From: Candidatus Leptovillus affinis
Lineage (GTDB): Bacteria; Chloroflexota; Anaerolineae; Promineifilales; Promineifilaceae
Length of the DNA: 64,000 nucleotides
Direction of reading: 5' to 3'
Assembly (NCBI GenBank): GCA_016705235.1
Contig: JADIYP010000006.1
Span: forward strand, 1,488,001-1,552,000
The position numbers were made by a program, and so were the translations under genes. This document shows positions 41,610 to 49,865 of this stretch, one piece after another. The stretch's first letter is position 1. Each line of letters opens with the position of its first letter. The notes below the pieces were generated by a model that searched no databases, was not told the origin of the DNA, and saw only the letters and a program-made list of their open reading frames with translations.

Positions 41610-43109
41610 TTACACAGCTTCCGCCGCCAACAATTCTGCCAGCAAACCAACCCGTTCGTTAAACGCATCAATCAACGCATCAAGCTCGTCCACATGACCG
41701 TGAATACTCGTCCAATAATTCGGATCGTACCACTGCGCCTGAATTTCCTCATAGGTTTTGCCTTGCTGCTCCACCCAGGTGAAATACTTCAGGTTGTGAA
41801 TCCGCTTGCGGTCTACGTAGGTCAATTCCTGCATATTGTCGGTCGATTCGCCCATCAGATATTGATGGAACACACCAGAGGCCGCCAAATCGGTGAACTG
41901 CCCGTGTTCTTCCGTCAATTCCACCAGACGGCTGGCATACATCTCCATCGAATCGGTCGCCACGGTGATGATAACGTCGTTGGCGTCCATTTCGTAATAC
42001 TTGGCCGTCTTGATCGCCGCCAACACATTGGCCACGCTGGAAATACCCAATTCCGGCAGACGCGCCACCAGATCGGCATCCACGCCCAGGCCCACCAGGA
42101 ATTCCTGACCAACCGCTTCATTGAACAGACGGATGAGGCCCATCGGTCCATTGTCGTCGATGGCTGTAACGATGTCGGTATTCTTGACGTTGTGAATCCA
42201 GGGCACATGCTTGTCGCCAATGCCTTCGATGCGGTGCGCGCCAAAGCCATTGTTCAGCAGCGTGGGGCATTGCAGCGCTTCGCTGGCCACAATTTTGCTG
42301 CCAGGGTACTGCTCTTTCATGTAATCGCCGCAGGCAATGGTGCCGCCGGAGCCGGTGTTGGAAATGGTCGCCCGGAAACGGTCGCCCTCGCCCATCACCT
42401 CGTCCAAAGCTTCCATCATCGCCCGGCCGGTTACTTCGTAGTGCCACAGGTAATTGCCAAACTCTTCAAACTGATTAAAGATGGACAGGTCCTGACCGGA
42501 GGCGCGTAATTCCCAGCATTTGTCAAAAATTTCTTTGACGTTGCTTTCGGAACCAGGGGTCTTAATCGTTTCGCCGGCGACTTTGGAGAGCCACTCAAAA
42601 CGTTCTTTGCTCATGCCTTCGGGCAAAATGGCGATAGATTCGCAGGCCAGCAGGTTGGAATCGTACGCGCCGCCACGGCAGTAATTGCCGGTGGACGGCC
42701 AGACCGCTTTTTGGGTGGTCGGGTCGAATTGGCCGGTAACGAGGCGGGGAACCAGGCAGCCAAAGGCCGCGCCGACTTTGTGCGCCCCGGTGGGGAACCA
42801 TTTGCCCAGCAGCACAACAATTTTGGCGTCGACGCCGGTGAGTTCTTTGGGCAGCACCAGGTAATTGACACGGCCGTATTTGCCGCCGCTGGCCGCCGGT
42901 TCGTTGTGCCAATTGATGCGGAACAGGTTGACCGGGTTCAAATCCCACAGCCCCACCTCAGCCAGCTTTTCTTTAATGGCGTCGGGAATGAGATCAGGAT
43001 TGATCATCTGCTTGAAGGTGGGAATGATAATGTTTTGCTCGCGGGCGCGCTCGATGGCGCGTTCCAGCTTGGCTTCATCGTGAATGGTTAAATCAATTAA
43101 ATCGCTCAT
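41610..43109 (-). CDS. Fold-type II PLP-dependent enzyme of unknown substrate, 499 aa
   Basis: The protein has the features of the tryptophan-synthase-beta/cysteine-synthase fold. These are a PLP-lysine segment WFPTGAHKVGAAFG, the STGN-type loop WPSTGNYCRGGA and a phosphate-binding NTGSGGTIACG. At 499 residues it is longer than cysteine synthase, with an extra C-terminal region (~400-499). It is the last gene of a cluster holding threonine-synthase-like, carbamate kinase and carbamoyltransferase genes. A beta-elimination or replacement on an amino acid is expected. In E. coli the comparable ygeW-yqeA cluster contains a diaminopropionate ammonia-lyase, but this protein cannot be equated with it by eye. 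Confidence 0.82.
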   Translation of the reverse strand: MSDLIDLTIHDEAKLERAIERAREQNIIIPTFKQMINPDLIPDAIKEKLAEVGLWDLNPVNLFRINWHNEPAASGGKYGRVNYLVLPKELTGVDAKIVVLLGKWFPTGAHKVGAAFGCLVPRLVTGQFDPTTQKAVWPSTGNYCRGGAYDSNLLACESIAILPEGMSKERFEWLSKVAGETIKTPGSESNVKEIFDKCWELRASGQDLSIFNQFEEFGNYLWHYEVTGRAMMEALDEVMGEGDRFRATISNTGSGGTIACGDYMKEQYPGSKIVASEALQCPTLLNNGFGAHRIEGIGDKHVPWIHNVKNTDIVTAIDDNGPMGLIRLFNEAVGQEFLVGLGVDADLVARLPELGISSVANVLAAIKTAKYYEMDANDVIITVATDSMEMYASRLVELTEEHGQFTDLAASGVFHQYLMGESTDNMQELTYVDRKRIHNLKYFTWVEQQGKTYEEIQAQWYDPNYWTSIHGHVDELDALIDAFNERVGLLAELLAAEAV

Positions 43110-43125
43110 GGGTTTTCCTTTGTAA

Positions 43126-43183
43126 GGAGACTGGAGATTGGAGATGAGGGCAAATCTCCAGTCTCTAATCTCTAATCTCCAAT
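43126..43183. repeat. GAGACTG/GAGATTG heptamer inverted spacer
   Basis: GGAGACTGGAGATTGGAGAT is followed by AATCTCCAGTCTC and two further TCTAATC-type units. It lies between two co-directional genes of the carbamoyl cluster and runs into the 3' end of the thrC-like gene. Confidence 0.7.
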
Positions 43184-44434
43184 TCCTTTCATGACTCGTT
43201 TCAAGTCATCCAAGTTGGGTTCAACACGGTTTGGTTTTGTGCCCACCATTTCCACCGATTTCATGGCTCCGGCCACGTCTTTCAGGCCGTTGCCGGTGTT
43301 CAGCACCACAATCCGGTCATCGGCCGAGACGAGGCCCAGTTCCACGGCTTTGAGCAGGCCGGTGTGGGCGGCTGCCCCGGCCGGTTCGGCAAAAACGCCG
43401 GTAGCGCGGGCGAGCGCCGGGATAGAAGCCAGAATGTCGTCGTCGCTGACGCGGATGTAGGCGCCGTTGGTTTCGGTGACGGCCGCTAACGCTTTGATGC
43501 GGTCGCGGGGCAGTCCGGCGCTGATGCTGTCGGCCACGGTGACGCCGGAGACGGGCGCTTTGGTCAGGACGTCTTCGCCGTCTGTCCAGGCCTCATACAT
43601 GAAGGCGCTGCCTTCGGCCTGCACGCCATAGATGCGCGGCATGTGGTCAATCCAGCCCAGAGCCAGCAAATCCTTCAGCCCCTTGTGCAGCCCGCCGATG
43701 ATGCAGCCATCGCCGACGCTGACAAAGATGGCGTCGGGGGCGTCCCAGTTTAGCTGTTCGCAGATTTCGTAGACGGCCGTTTTCTTCCCTTCAGTCATAT
43801 ACGGGTTGTAAGCCGTGTTGCGGTTGTACCAGCCATATTCGGCTGCCGCTTGCAGGCACAGCTCAAAGGCGTCGTCGTAGGTGCCTTTCACCAGCATCAC
43901 CGTCGAGCCGAAGACCAGCAGTTGGGCGATTTTCGCCTGTGGCGCTTTTTCCGGCACAAAGATGACGTTGGGCTGCTTGACGCTGGCGCAAATGCCGCTG
44001 AGGGCGGCGGCGGCGTTGCCTGTGCTGGCCGTGGTGATGATGGCCGCGCCTTTTTCCTGCGCTTTGACGACGGCCATGACGGAGGCGCGGTCTTTGAAGG
44101 AGGCGGTGGGCAGACGGCCGTCATCCTTCACCCATACATGCTTCAGCCCCAACTCCGCCGCCAGCCGGTCGGCTTTGTACAGCGGCGTGCCGCCAATCGT
44201 TAATGGGGGAACGGCCGCGTCAGGTTCTACCGGCAGCAATGGTTTGTAGCGCCAGACCGTTGTGTCGCGGTTCTGCGCCAGGCTTTCGCGGCTGATGCGC
44301 TGCCCGATTAGCTCATAATCGTAGCGCACATCCACAATGCCCTCGTTGCCATGATCCGGGCAAATGTATTCAATCTCATCCGTGGCATATTCTTTGCCGC
44401 AGACGAGGCATTTCAGGTGCAAAACGTGGTCCAT
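43172..44434 (-). CDS. thrC: Threonine synthase-like PLP enzyme
   Basis: Threonine synthase converts O-phosphohomoserine to threonine. The 420-residue product has an N-terminal zinc-ribbon-like part (LKCLVCGKEYATDEIEYICPDHG), the PLP-lysine motif LPTASFKDRASVMAV, the STGNAAAAL loop and the glycine loop VSVGDGCIIGG. The ATG at 44434 fits the family start; the longer frame to 44488 crosses a repeat. It is embedded in a carbamoyl-phosphate cluster with no hom or thrB nearby. A lyase or related specificity for a different phospho-amino acid is therefore possible. The family is sure; the substrate is moderately so. Confidence 0.83.
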   Translation of the reverse strand: MDHVLHLKCLVCGKEYATDEIEYICPDHGNEGIVDVRYDYELIGQRISRESLAQNRDTTVWRYKPLLPVEPDAAVPPLTIGGTPLYKADRLAAELGLKHVWVKDDGRLPTASFKDRASVMAVVKAQEKGAAIITTASTGNAAAALSGICASVKQPNVIFVPEKAPQAKIAQLLVFGSTVMLVKGTYDDAFELCLQAAAEYGWYNRNTAYNPYMTEGKKTAVYEICEQLNWDAPDAIFVSVGDGCIIGGLHKGLKDLLALGWIDHMPRIYGVQAEGSAFMYEAWTDGEDVLTKAPVSGVTVADSISAGLPRDRIKALAAVTETNGAYIRVSDDDILASIPALARATGVFAEPAGAAAHTGLLKAVELGLVSADDRIVVLNTGNGLKDVAGAMKSVEMVGTKPNRVEPNLDDLKRVMKGIGD

Positions 44435-44448
44435 CGTTCTCTCTTCCC

Positions 44449-44509
44449 GTGAAGCGTGAAGCGTGATACGTGAATAGAAGTCAATCACGTATCACGCATT
44501 ACGTTTCAC
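44449..44509. repeat. GTGAAGC/GTGATAC heptamer inverted spacer
   Basis: Tandem GTGAAGC-type words (44449-44473) are followed by their near-perfect reverse complement (44485-44509). It lies between the carbamate kinase and thrC-like genes. Confidence 0.75.
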
Positions 44510-44512
44510 GTT

Positions 44513-45466
44513 TTAGGGTTCAATAAATGTGCCGGTTTCGCCGCGCAAGGCGCGGGCAATGTTGGCCGGGTCGGTGATGAGGGCTTTTTTACCGCCTGCT
44601 TCCAGGAAGGTGATGACGGCTTCGATTTTCGGGGCCATGCTGCCTTTGGCAAAGTGCGTGCCTTCGGCCATGTGGGCTTTGGCTTCGGCCAGGGTCATGT
44701 GGTCCAGCCACTGTTCGTTGGGTTTGCCAAAGTTGAGGGCTACTTTTTCAACGGCCGTGCTAATCAGCAACAAATCTGCGCCAATCTGCTGCGCCAACAG
44801 CGCGCTGGCGCGGTCTTTGTCGATCACGGCAAACACACCGCTCAATTCTCTTAGTTCGCCCTTCTGATTTTGCACCACCGGAATCCCGCCGCCGCCGACG
44901 GCAATGACGATATTCCCGGCACTGGTCAATGTCTGGATGGCATCTTGCTCCACCACTTCCAACGGAATTGGAGATGCAACGACACGCCGCCAGCCACGGC
45001 CGGCGTCTTCCACCACTTGCCAGCCTTCGGCCTCAAATTTGCGCGCGTCTGCTTCTTCCATAAAGCTGCCAATTGGTTTTGTCGGGTTTTTGAAGCCAGG
45101 ATCATCACGGTCTACCAAAACCTGTGTTACGACGGAGACAACCGGTTTATTGATGCCCCGGCTGTTCAGTTCATTGCGCAGCGCCTGCTGTAACATATAA
45201 CCAATAGAGCCTTGTGTATCCGCCCCGATCACATCCAAAGGCGTGGCATGGACCTCGTGGGCCGCCAGTTCATTGCGACGCAAAATATAGCCGACCTGCG
45301 GTCCATTGCCGTGGGTTACAACCAGCGTCCAACCATCCTCAACCATATCCGCCAGGTGACGGCATGTTTCGCGCACGGCATCCCATTGATGCGGGACGTC
45401 CGGGTGATGTTTGTCGGTGATTAACGAGTTGCCGCCGACAGCAACCACAGCCAATTTATTACTCAT
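44513..45466 (-). CDS. arcC: Carbamate kinase
   Basis: Carbamate kinase interconverts carbamoyl phosphate plus ADP with carbamate plus ATP; in catabolic clusters it harvests ATP. The 317-residue product has the amino-acid-kinase start LAVVAVGGNSLI, the segment VVTHGNGPQVGYILRRNEL, the ATP-site VAVGGGGIPVV and DKDRASALLAQQI. The ATG at 45466 begins MSNKLAVV and fits the family; the frame to 45490 adds MTFLEIPT. It lies between two carbamoyltransferase genes (upstream) and two PLP-enzyme genes (downstream) in one leftward cluster. Confidence 0.94.
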   Translation of the reverse strand: MSNKLAVVAVGGNSLITDKHHPDVPHQWDAVRETCRHLADMVEDGWTLVVTHGNGPQVGYILRRNELAAHEVHATPLDVIGADTQGSIGYMLQQALRNELNSRGINKPVVSVVTQVLVDRDDPGFKNPTKPIGSFMEEADARKFEAEGWQVVEDAGRGWRRVVASPIPLEVVEQDAIQTLTSAGNIVIAVGGGGIPVVQNQKGELRELSGVFAVIDKDRASALLAQQIGADLLLISTAVEKVALNFGKPNEQWLDHMTLAEAKAHMAEGTHFAKGSMAPKIEAVITFLEAGGKKALITDPANIARALRGETGTFIEP

Positions 45467-45564
45467 AGTGGGAATCTCCAGAAATGTCAATAGTTAATGG
45501 TCAATTACCAAATCGTCAATAATAGCCGCTGACAATTGACCATTAGCTATCAGCAATTGACGAT

Positions 45565-46545
45565 TTATGACATCGTAAGGGCCATGACCGCTTTTTGGGC
45601 GTGCAGGCGGTTTTCAGCTTCATCAAAAACGACGGAGTGACGGCCGTCCAGCACAGAGCTGGCTACTTCAATATCACGGTCGGCCGGCAGCGGGTGCATG
45701 TAGATCACATCATCTTTGCCCAGCGCCATCAATTCGTCATTGACGTACCAATCTTTGTATTGATCCTGAATGCGTTTGCCTTCTTCGGGGTCTTGCGTGG
45801 TCAGCAGCGGTCCCCAAGATTTAGCATAAATCACGTCGGCATCCTGGCAAGCTTCTTTCATATCATGGACAACCTCGAAACCAGCGTTGTACTTGGCCGC
45901 CATTTCACGAGCCTGGTCCATAATATCGGGCATCAGTTCAAATTCCGGTGGATGCGCCAAAACCACATCCATGCCAAAACGCGGCATTTGCAAGATGAGC
46001 GATTGCGGCACGGACATTGGCTTCAGGTAAGAGGAAGCGTATGCCCAAGACACAACCATCTTTTTGCGGCGCAGATTGCGGCCCTTCTTTTCCATGATGG
46101 TCATCAGGTCGGCCAGGCATTGGTGCGGGTGATAAATTTCGTCTTGCATGTTCAGCACGGGCACGCGGGAAGCCTGAGCTACCAGATTCAGGTAGCGGTT
46201 GCCTGTGCCATAGGTCACGTGGCGGATGGCGATGCCGTCGAAGTAACGGCCGAAAATCTCGCCCATTTCCGTTTCCGTGTCACCGTGGGAAATCTGGGTG
46301 GTGCGGCTTTCGATGAAGGCCGCGTGGCCGCCCAACTGCGCCATGCCCGCTTCAAAGCTGCCGCGTGTGCGTGTGCTGGAAAAGAAGAAAAGCATCGCCA
46401 ACACCTTGTCGCGCAGCAGCGCGTGGGATTGCCCCAGTCCGCGCTTCATCTTCAAATCCCAAGCCAGTTCCAATACGGTTTCAACTTCTTCTTTTGAAAA
46501 GTCCAGATCGCTAATAAAGTCACGACCGCGTAATCCTGTTTGCAT
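45565..46545 (-). CDS. ygeW: Knotted carbamoyltransferase, YgeW-like
   Basis: The 326-residue product belongs to the aspartate/ornithine carbamoyltransferase superfamily. The carbamoyl-phosphate loop is FFSSTRTRGSFEAG, followed by YHPHQCLADLMTI and MHPLPADRDIEVASSVLDG. The HPLPAD ending and DEAENRLHAQKAVM are typical of the YgeW branch, which has a knotted chain and an unknown acceptor amine. The start has AAGGAG 8 bp upstream. With carbamate kinase downstream, the likely direction is phosphorolysis of a carbamoylated amino acid to give carbamoyl phosphate. Confidence 0.88.
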   Translation of the reverse strand: MQTGLRGRDFISDLDFSKEEVETVLELAWDLKMKRGLGQSHALLRDKVLAMLFFFSSTRTRGSFEAGMAQLGGHAAFIESRTTQISHGDTETEMGEIFGRYFDGIAIRHVTYGTGNRYLNLVAQASRVPVLNMQDEIYHPHQCLADLMTIMEKKGRNLRRKKMVVSWAYASSYLKPMSVPQSLILQMPRFGMDVVLAHPPEFELMPDIMDQAREMAAKYNAGFEVVHDMKEACQDADVIYAKSWGPLLTTQDPEEGKRIQDQYKDWYVNDELMALGKDDVIYMHPLPADRDIEVASSVLDGRHSVVFDEAENRLHAQKAVMALTMS

Positions 46546-46564
46546 TTCTCAGTCTCCTTGTCTT

Positions 46565-46612
46565 GTAGTCGGGTAGTCTTGTAGTCGAGTAGTCGGGTAG
46601 TCAGGTGGTCTT
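46565..46612. repeat. GTAGTCGG octamer tandem tract, left of the S23-type gene
   Basis: About six 8-bp units related to GTAGTCGG stand in a row. The reverse-complement form lies at 46973-47010, on the other side of the small gene at 46601-46969. Confidence 0.8.
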
Positions 46613-46969
46613 ATGGAGGTAACCGATGAAGCCATTGATGAGTCGCTTGACTTCAGTAGCCAGCTTGTAGGCAGCCTGTAATTGATTTTGGGTGACATAG
46701 TTCCGGTCCAGCGCCAAATACAGTTGTGACTGAACCTCACTGACAGAGCGTCGGGCCATTTTCAGAAAACGCACAAATTCGGCGTCTGTGCCCGCATCAA
46801 AGCCTTCGGCAATATTGTGCATACCTGAGCCTGCGGCGCGCCGGATTTGATTGCGTAGTTCAAAATCTTTAGCGAACTCGCCATTCCCTGAAAAATCGTA
46901 AATCACATTTGCCAATTCACGCGCTTTTTGCCAGCTTTTCAGATCTTCAAATCGCTCAATTTTCGCCAT
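46601..46969 (-). CDS. Four-helix-bundle protein of the S23 / 23S-rRNA-intervening-sequence family
   Basis: The 122-residue product shows the family pattern FEDLKSWQKARELANVIYDF, FELRNQIRRAAGSGMHNIAEG and EFVRFLKMARRSVSEVQSQL. Members are small helical bundles found as stand-alone genes in many bacteria; a related protein (bAvd) assists retroelements, but no such element is visible here. It is wedged between the two carbamoyltransferase genes and flanked by GTAGTC repeats in opposite orientation, which suggests later insertion. Function is unknown. Confidence 0.87.
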   Translation of the reverse strand: MAKIERFEDLKSWQKARELANVIYDFSGNGEFAKDFELRNQIRRAAGSGMHNIAEGFDAGTDAEFVRFLKMARRSVSEVQSQLYLALDRNYVTQNQLQAAYKLATEVKRLINGFIGYLHKTT

Positions 46970-46972
46970 CCG

Positions 46973-47010
46973 AGACTTCCCGACTATCCGACTACTTGAC
47001 TATCTGACTA
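46973..47010. repeat. CCGACTAT octamer tandem tract, right of the S23-type gene
   Basis: Four 8-bp units (CCGACTAT and variants) are the reverse complement of the tract at 46565-46612. Confidence 0.8.
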
Positions 47011-47012
47011 AT

Positions 47013-47966
47013 TTATTCCGTCACACCCATAACCAGGGCTAACAACGCCATACGCATGACAACGCCATTAAAAGCTTCTTGCCAGTAGCGGGACCAGCGG
47101 GTGATGTCGACGTCGGCCGGGATTTCGTCCATACGCGGCAGGGAGTGCAGCAGGATGGCGTCCGATTTGGCTTTGTTTCCCAGCAGTTCGCGGGTGATTT
47201 TGTAGTTGGAGGGGGTCAGGCCCACATCGCCGCTGCGTTCGTCGCGGGATTTGGTGTAATCGGGCTGCACCACCGGCTCCACCAAGATAACGTCGGCATC
47301 GGCAATGGCTTCTTCAACGTGTTCCACTTCGCGGAAGTTGAGGTTGTAATTTTTCAGATCGGCTTTCATTTCGTCGGTTAACCGCTGGTCGGCGGGGGAA
47401 ACGAAGGTGATGGGGCAGTCGAATTGGGTAAGACCGTAGGCCAGGGAGTGCATGGTACGCATCCGCATATCGCCAACCGCCAACCAGTTCAGGCCGTCGA
47501 TGCGCCCTTTTTCGCGCATGACTGTGTAGAAATCGGTGAGGATTTGGGTGGGATGTTCGCCCCAGCCGTCGCCGCCGTTGATGATCGGCACACTGGCCCA
47601 TTTGGCGGCTTCGTGCGGCGCGCCTTGTTGGAAGTGGCGCATGACGATGACGTCGCCGTAGAACTCCAACATCTTGACGGTGTCTTTGATGGATTCCTGG
47701 TAAAAATCGCCGGCGCGGGTCATTTTGGCGTCGGAGAAGCCGGTGACCTGACCGCCGAGGCGGATCATGGCGGCTTCGTGAGCCAGACGGGTGCGGGTGG
47801 AGGGCTGATAGAAGGCCGTGACGAGGGTCTTTTCTTTCAGCAAGTCGCTGTTGCGACGGTTCCGGGCGATGGGTTCCAGCTCTTCGGCAATCTCGAAGAC
47901 GCGGAAAAACTCGTTACGTTCAAAATCTTTGAGGGACAGAATGTCCCGACCTGCAAAACTTCTCAT
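47013..47966 (-). CDS. Aspartate carbamoyltransferase-like protein
   Basis: The 317-residue product has the superfamily loop AFYQPSTRTRLAHEAAMIRLGG, the carbamoyl-phosphate site GDGWGEHPTQILTDFYTV and the C-terminal HSLPRMDEIPADVD, close to the HPLPR.DEI of PyrB. Ordinary PyrB sits with pyrimidine genes. Here it lies 44 bp upstream of the S23-type gene and shares a cluster with YgeW, carbamate kinase and a GntR regulator, so a catabolic or specialised role is possible. GGAG lies just upstream of the ATG. Family sure; acceptor not. Confidence 0.85.
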   Translation of the reverse strand: MRSFAGRDILSLKDFERNEFFRVFEIAEELEPIARNRRNSDLLKEKTLVTAFYQPSTRTRLAHEAAMIRLGGQVTGFSDAKMTRAGDFYQESIKDTVKMLEFYGDVIVMRHFQQGAPHEAAKWASVPIINGGDGWGEHPTQILTDFYTVMREKGRIDGLNWLAVGDMRMRTMHSLAYGLTQFDCPITFVSPADQRLTDEMKADLKNYNLNFREVEHVEEAIADADVILVEPVVQPDYTKSRDERSGDVGLTPSNYKITRELLGNKAKSDAILLHSLPRMDEIPADVDITRWSRYWQEAFNGVVMRMALLALVMGVTE

Positions 47967-48043
47967 GATATTTCTCCTTTTGAAAGTTTGGGAAACGGCC
48001 GTTCCGTTCCCCGTTCAGTGTGATATTTTGGGAAACAATCGCC

Positions 48044-48772
48044 TTACACCGTTGGCCGCCGAATAAGGCGGAAACGGAGCAAATCATCCCGAAAACAGGA
48101 TGTCGATTTTAAAATGGGTTCGTTATCGTCGTTGTAGCCAGTTTCATGGAGGGCGATAATGGGTGTGTGGGGTTGGATGTGGAGGATTTTTGCCAGTTCT
48201 TCATCAGCTGCCAGCGGCACAATTTCGGACAGGTAGTAGCTGAAGTGTTGACGGCCGTTCTCCCACATAAATGAATAGACCGGCATTAAAAAATCCTGCG
48301 CGGTGTTTGGCCCCTGAATGTGGCGCGTGGGAATATAGTTGTAGGCCAAAATAACCGGTTGGTTATCGGCTAAAAACAGCTTGCGCACCACCAGAATCTC
48401 TTCGCCTTCAGCCAGATTTAAGTCGGCGGCCATAGCCGGGTCAGCAATTTGTGTGGTCACGTTTAAAATGCGCGTCGACGCTTCATACCCATGCGCCACA
48501 AGCATCGCTTCATACGACCAGATTTCGTCCAGGCGCGATTTGATTTGCAAGCCGGCTTCGTTGACAAACGTGCCTGCCCCCTGCTTACGATACACGACGC
48601 CTTCATTTTCCAGCCGACTTAGCGCGTCTCGGATGGTGGTTCGGCTGACGCCTAAATCCGCCGCCAGTTCGGTTTCCGAGGGGATACGGCCGTCAGCAAA
48701 ATGATCATCCAGAATCAACTGTTTGATGTGCGAGCGGGCCTGTTCGGTTAAGGAGGGCGTGCGTTTTAGCAT
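48044..48772 (-). CDS. GntR family regulator of the HutC/UTRA subfamily
   Basis: The 242-residue product has an N-terminal winged helix (SHIKQLILDDHFADGRIPSE, then LAADLGVSRTTIRDALSRLE) and a C-terminal UTRA ligand domain (GEEILVVRKLFLADNQPVIL, then YLSEIVPLAADEELAKIL). HutC-type members sense small metabolites such as urocanate or sugar phosphates. It is the first gene of the leftward carbamoyl cluster, about 77 bp upstream of the ATCase-like gene. It is therefore the likely controller, responding to a substrate of that pathway. Identification of the family is firm. Confidence 0.93.
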   Translation of the reverse strand: MLKRTPSLTEQARSHIKQLILDDHFADGRIPSETELAADLGVSRTTIRDALSRLENEGVVYRKQGAGTFVNEAGLQIKSRLDEIWSYEAMLVAHGYEASTRILNVTTQIADPAMAADLNLAEGEEILVVRKLFLADNQPVILAYNYIPTRHIQGPNTAQDFLMPVYSFMWENGRQHFSYYLSEIVPLAADEELAKILHIQPHTPIIALHETGYNDDNEPILKSTSCFRDDLLRFRLIRRPTV

Positions 48773-48781
48773 TATGGTAAT

Positions 48782-48809
48782 ATCGTACTATCGTATGGTT
48801 GTATGACAA
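48782..48809 (-). promoter_or_regulatory. Promoter and possible operator of the GntR gene
   Basis: On the minus strand TTGTCA (48804-48809) and TACGAT (48782-48787) are 16 bp apart, with a short leader to the ATG at 48772. The spacer contains repeated TACGAT/ATACGATA words that could be the regulator's own binding site. Confidence 0.6.
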
Positions 48810-48860
48810 ATTTTACTGCCATTTATCGGCTGCGTCAAGCAAAAATTACCCCCCGCAGGC

Positions 48861-48900
48861 AAAAAAAGAGGAATGTCACCTCTTTCTGGTGACATTCCTC
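48861..48900 (-). terminator. Terminator of the zinc-ribbon gene
   Basis: GAGGAATGTCACC (48868-48880) faces GGTGACATTCCTC (48888-48900). The seven A residues at 48861-48867 become a T-run for leftward transcription. Confidence 0.88.
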
Positions 48901-49046
48901 AAGAGACCCGGACATACAAATAGTGTGGGCGCAGGGAATTCTGTGGCCGTAAAAAAGTGTCGCTTACAGCTTACGGCTTATGACCACGGCAACCTGTCAC
49001 GCATCACGCATCACGCATCCTCAAACTCCCAACATCCTCAAATTCG

Positions 49047-49694
49047 TCACGTTTTCGCCCCACATTCCCCGCAAAACTTGGCCCCGGCATTCAACTTCGC
49101 GCCGCATTCCGTGCAATGCGCCTGGCTCTGAATTTTCGTGCCGCATTCCGGGCAAAACTTCAAATTGCTCTCCAGCGGGGCGTTGCAGCTTGGGCAGGTC
49201 GCGCGAACCCCGGCGCGCCAACTCTCCTCTTTCAACATCGCCCGGTCTTCCTCAGCCATTTTTGAATGTGCCCAAACCTCTTCTACCGTGCGGCTGGCCT
49301 GAGCGGCAGCCATTTCCACCCCCAGGTCAGGGGCGCAATTTTTGCACAACCCTTTGCTGCTGTTCCAACAACTTTTGCGGCACACCCAACCAGAACAGCG
49401 CGGACACTGGATAAAATCAGGTTTTAATTGTTCCATGGCGTCTACAAACGCGCCATCGTGGGCTTTTTCCCAGGCCGCCGAACGCGCCCGCTCGCCTAAA
49501 TCGGCCGCCCGACCAAAAATACCGCCAAATAAACCATTGGCGGCATCTAAAGCATTGGTAACCGTACCTATTGCCGAAGCCTGGAATCGGGTACGATAGC
49601 CGGTACCGCACCGATCACAGTAAAACTCAAATTGAAACCCTTGATTGGTACTTAAATCAGAGTAATTGCGGGTGAATTCTATTTTTTGGGTCAT
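49047..49694 (-). CDS. Multiple zinc-ribbon protein
   Basis: The 215-residue product contains a series of CxxC pairs: YCDRCGTGYRT, QCPRCSGWVCRKSC, LCKNCAP, then three C-terminal zinc ribbons (TCPSCNAPLESNLKFCPECG, HCTECGAKLNAGAKFCGECG). A helical, Ala/Gly-rich stretch lies near residues 45-85. Such proteins are adapters of unknown role. The ATG at 49694 was preferred over 49715. A GTGATGC-type repeat (near 48995-49018) lies just beyond the stop. Confidence 0.8.
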   Translation of the reverse strand: MTQKIEFTRNYSDLSTNQGFQFEFYCDRCGTGYRTRFQASAIGTVTNALDAANGLFGGIFGRAADLGERARSAAWEKAHDGAFVDAMEQLKPDFIQCPRCSGWVCRKSCWNSSKGLCKNCAPDLGVEMAAAQASRTVEEVWAHSKMAEEDRAMLKEESWRAGVRATCPSCNAPLESNLKFCPECGTKIQSQAHCTECGAKLNAGAKFCGECGAKT

Positions 49695-49805
49695 GAATGC
49701 GTGGCCTCCCATCAAATCTTGTTTTTTCTCGTCAGCGAATAACGAGCTATCTTCAAATTATATGCGATCTGCCGCCTAACAAAAGGGGCGCAGCCAACCA
49801 AAACA

Positions 49806-49839
49806 AAAAGCTCCCGGAAATTTTTCCCGAGAGCTTTTA
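49806..49839 (-). terminator. Terminator of the LysM lipoprotein gene
   Basis: AAAAGCTC and GAGCTTTT flank an inner CCGGAAATTTTTCCCG stem. The arrangement would work in both directions. Confidence 0.75.
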
Positions 49840-49865
49840 TTTCTCTTACCCGCCTAAAATTCGGT

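Noticed and set aside
41439..42509. 356-aa frame opposite the 499-aa PLP enzyme
   Set aside because: Antisense to a gene with recognisable PLP motifs; it also runs through the terminator at 41521.
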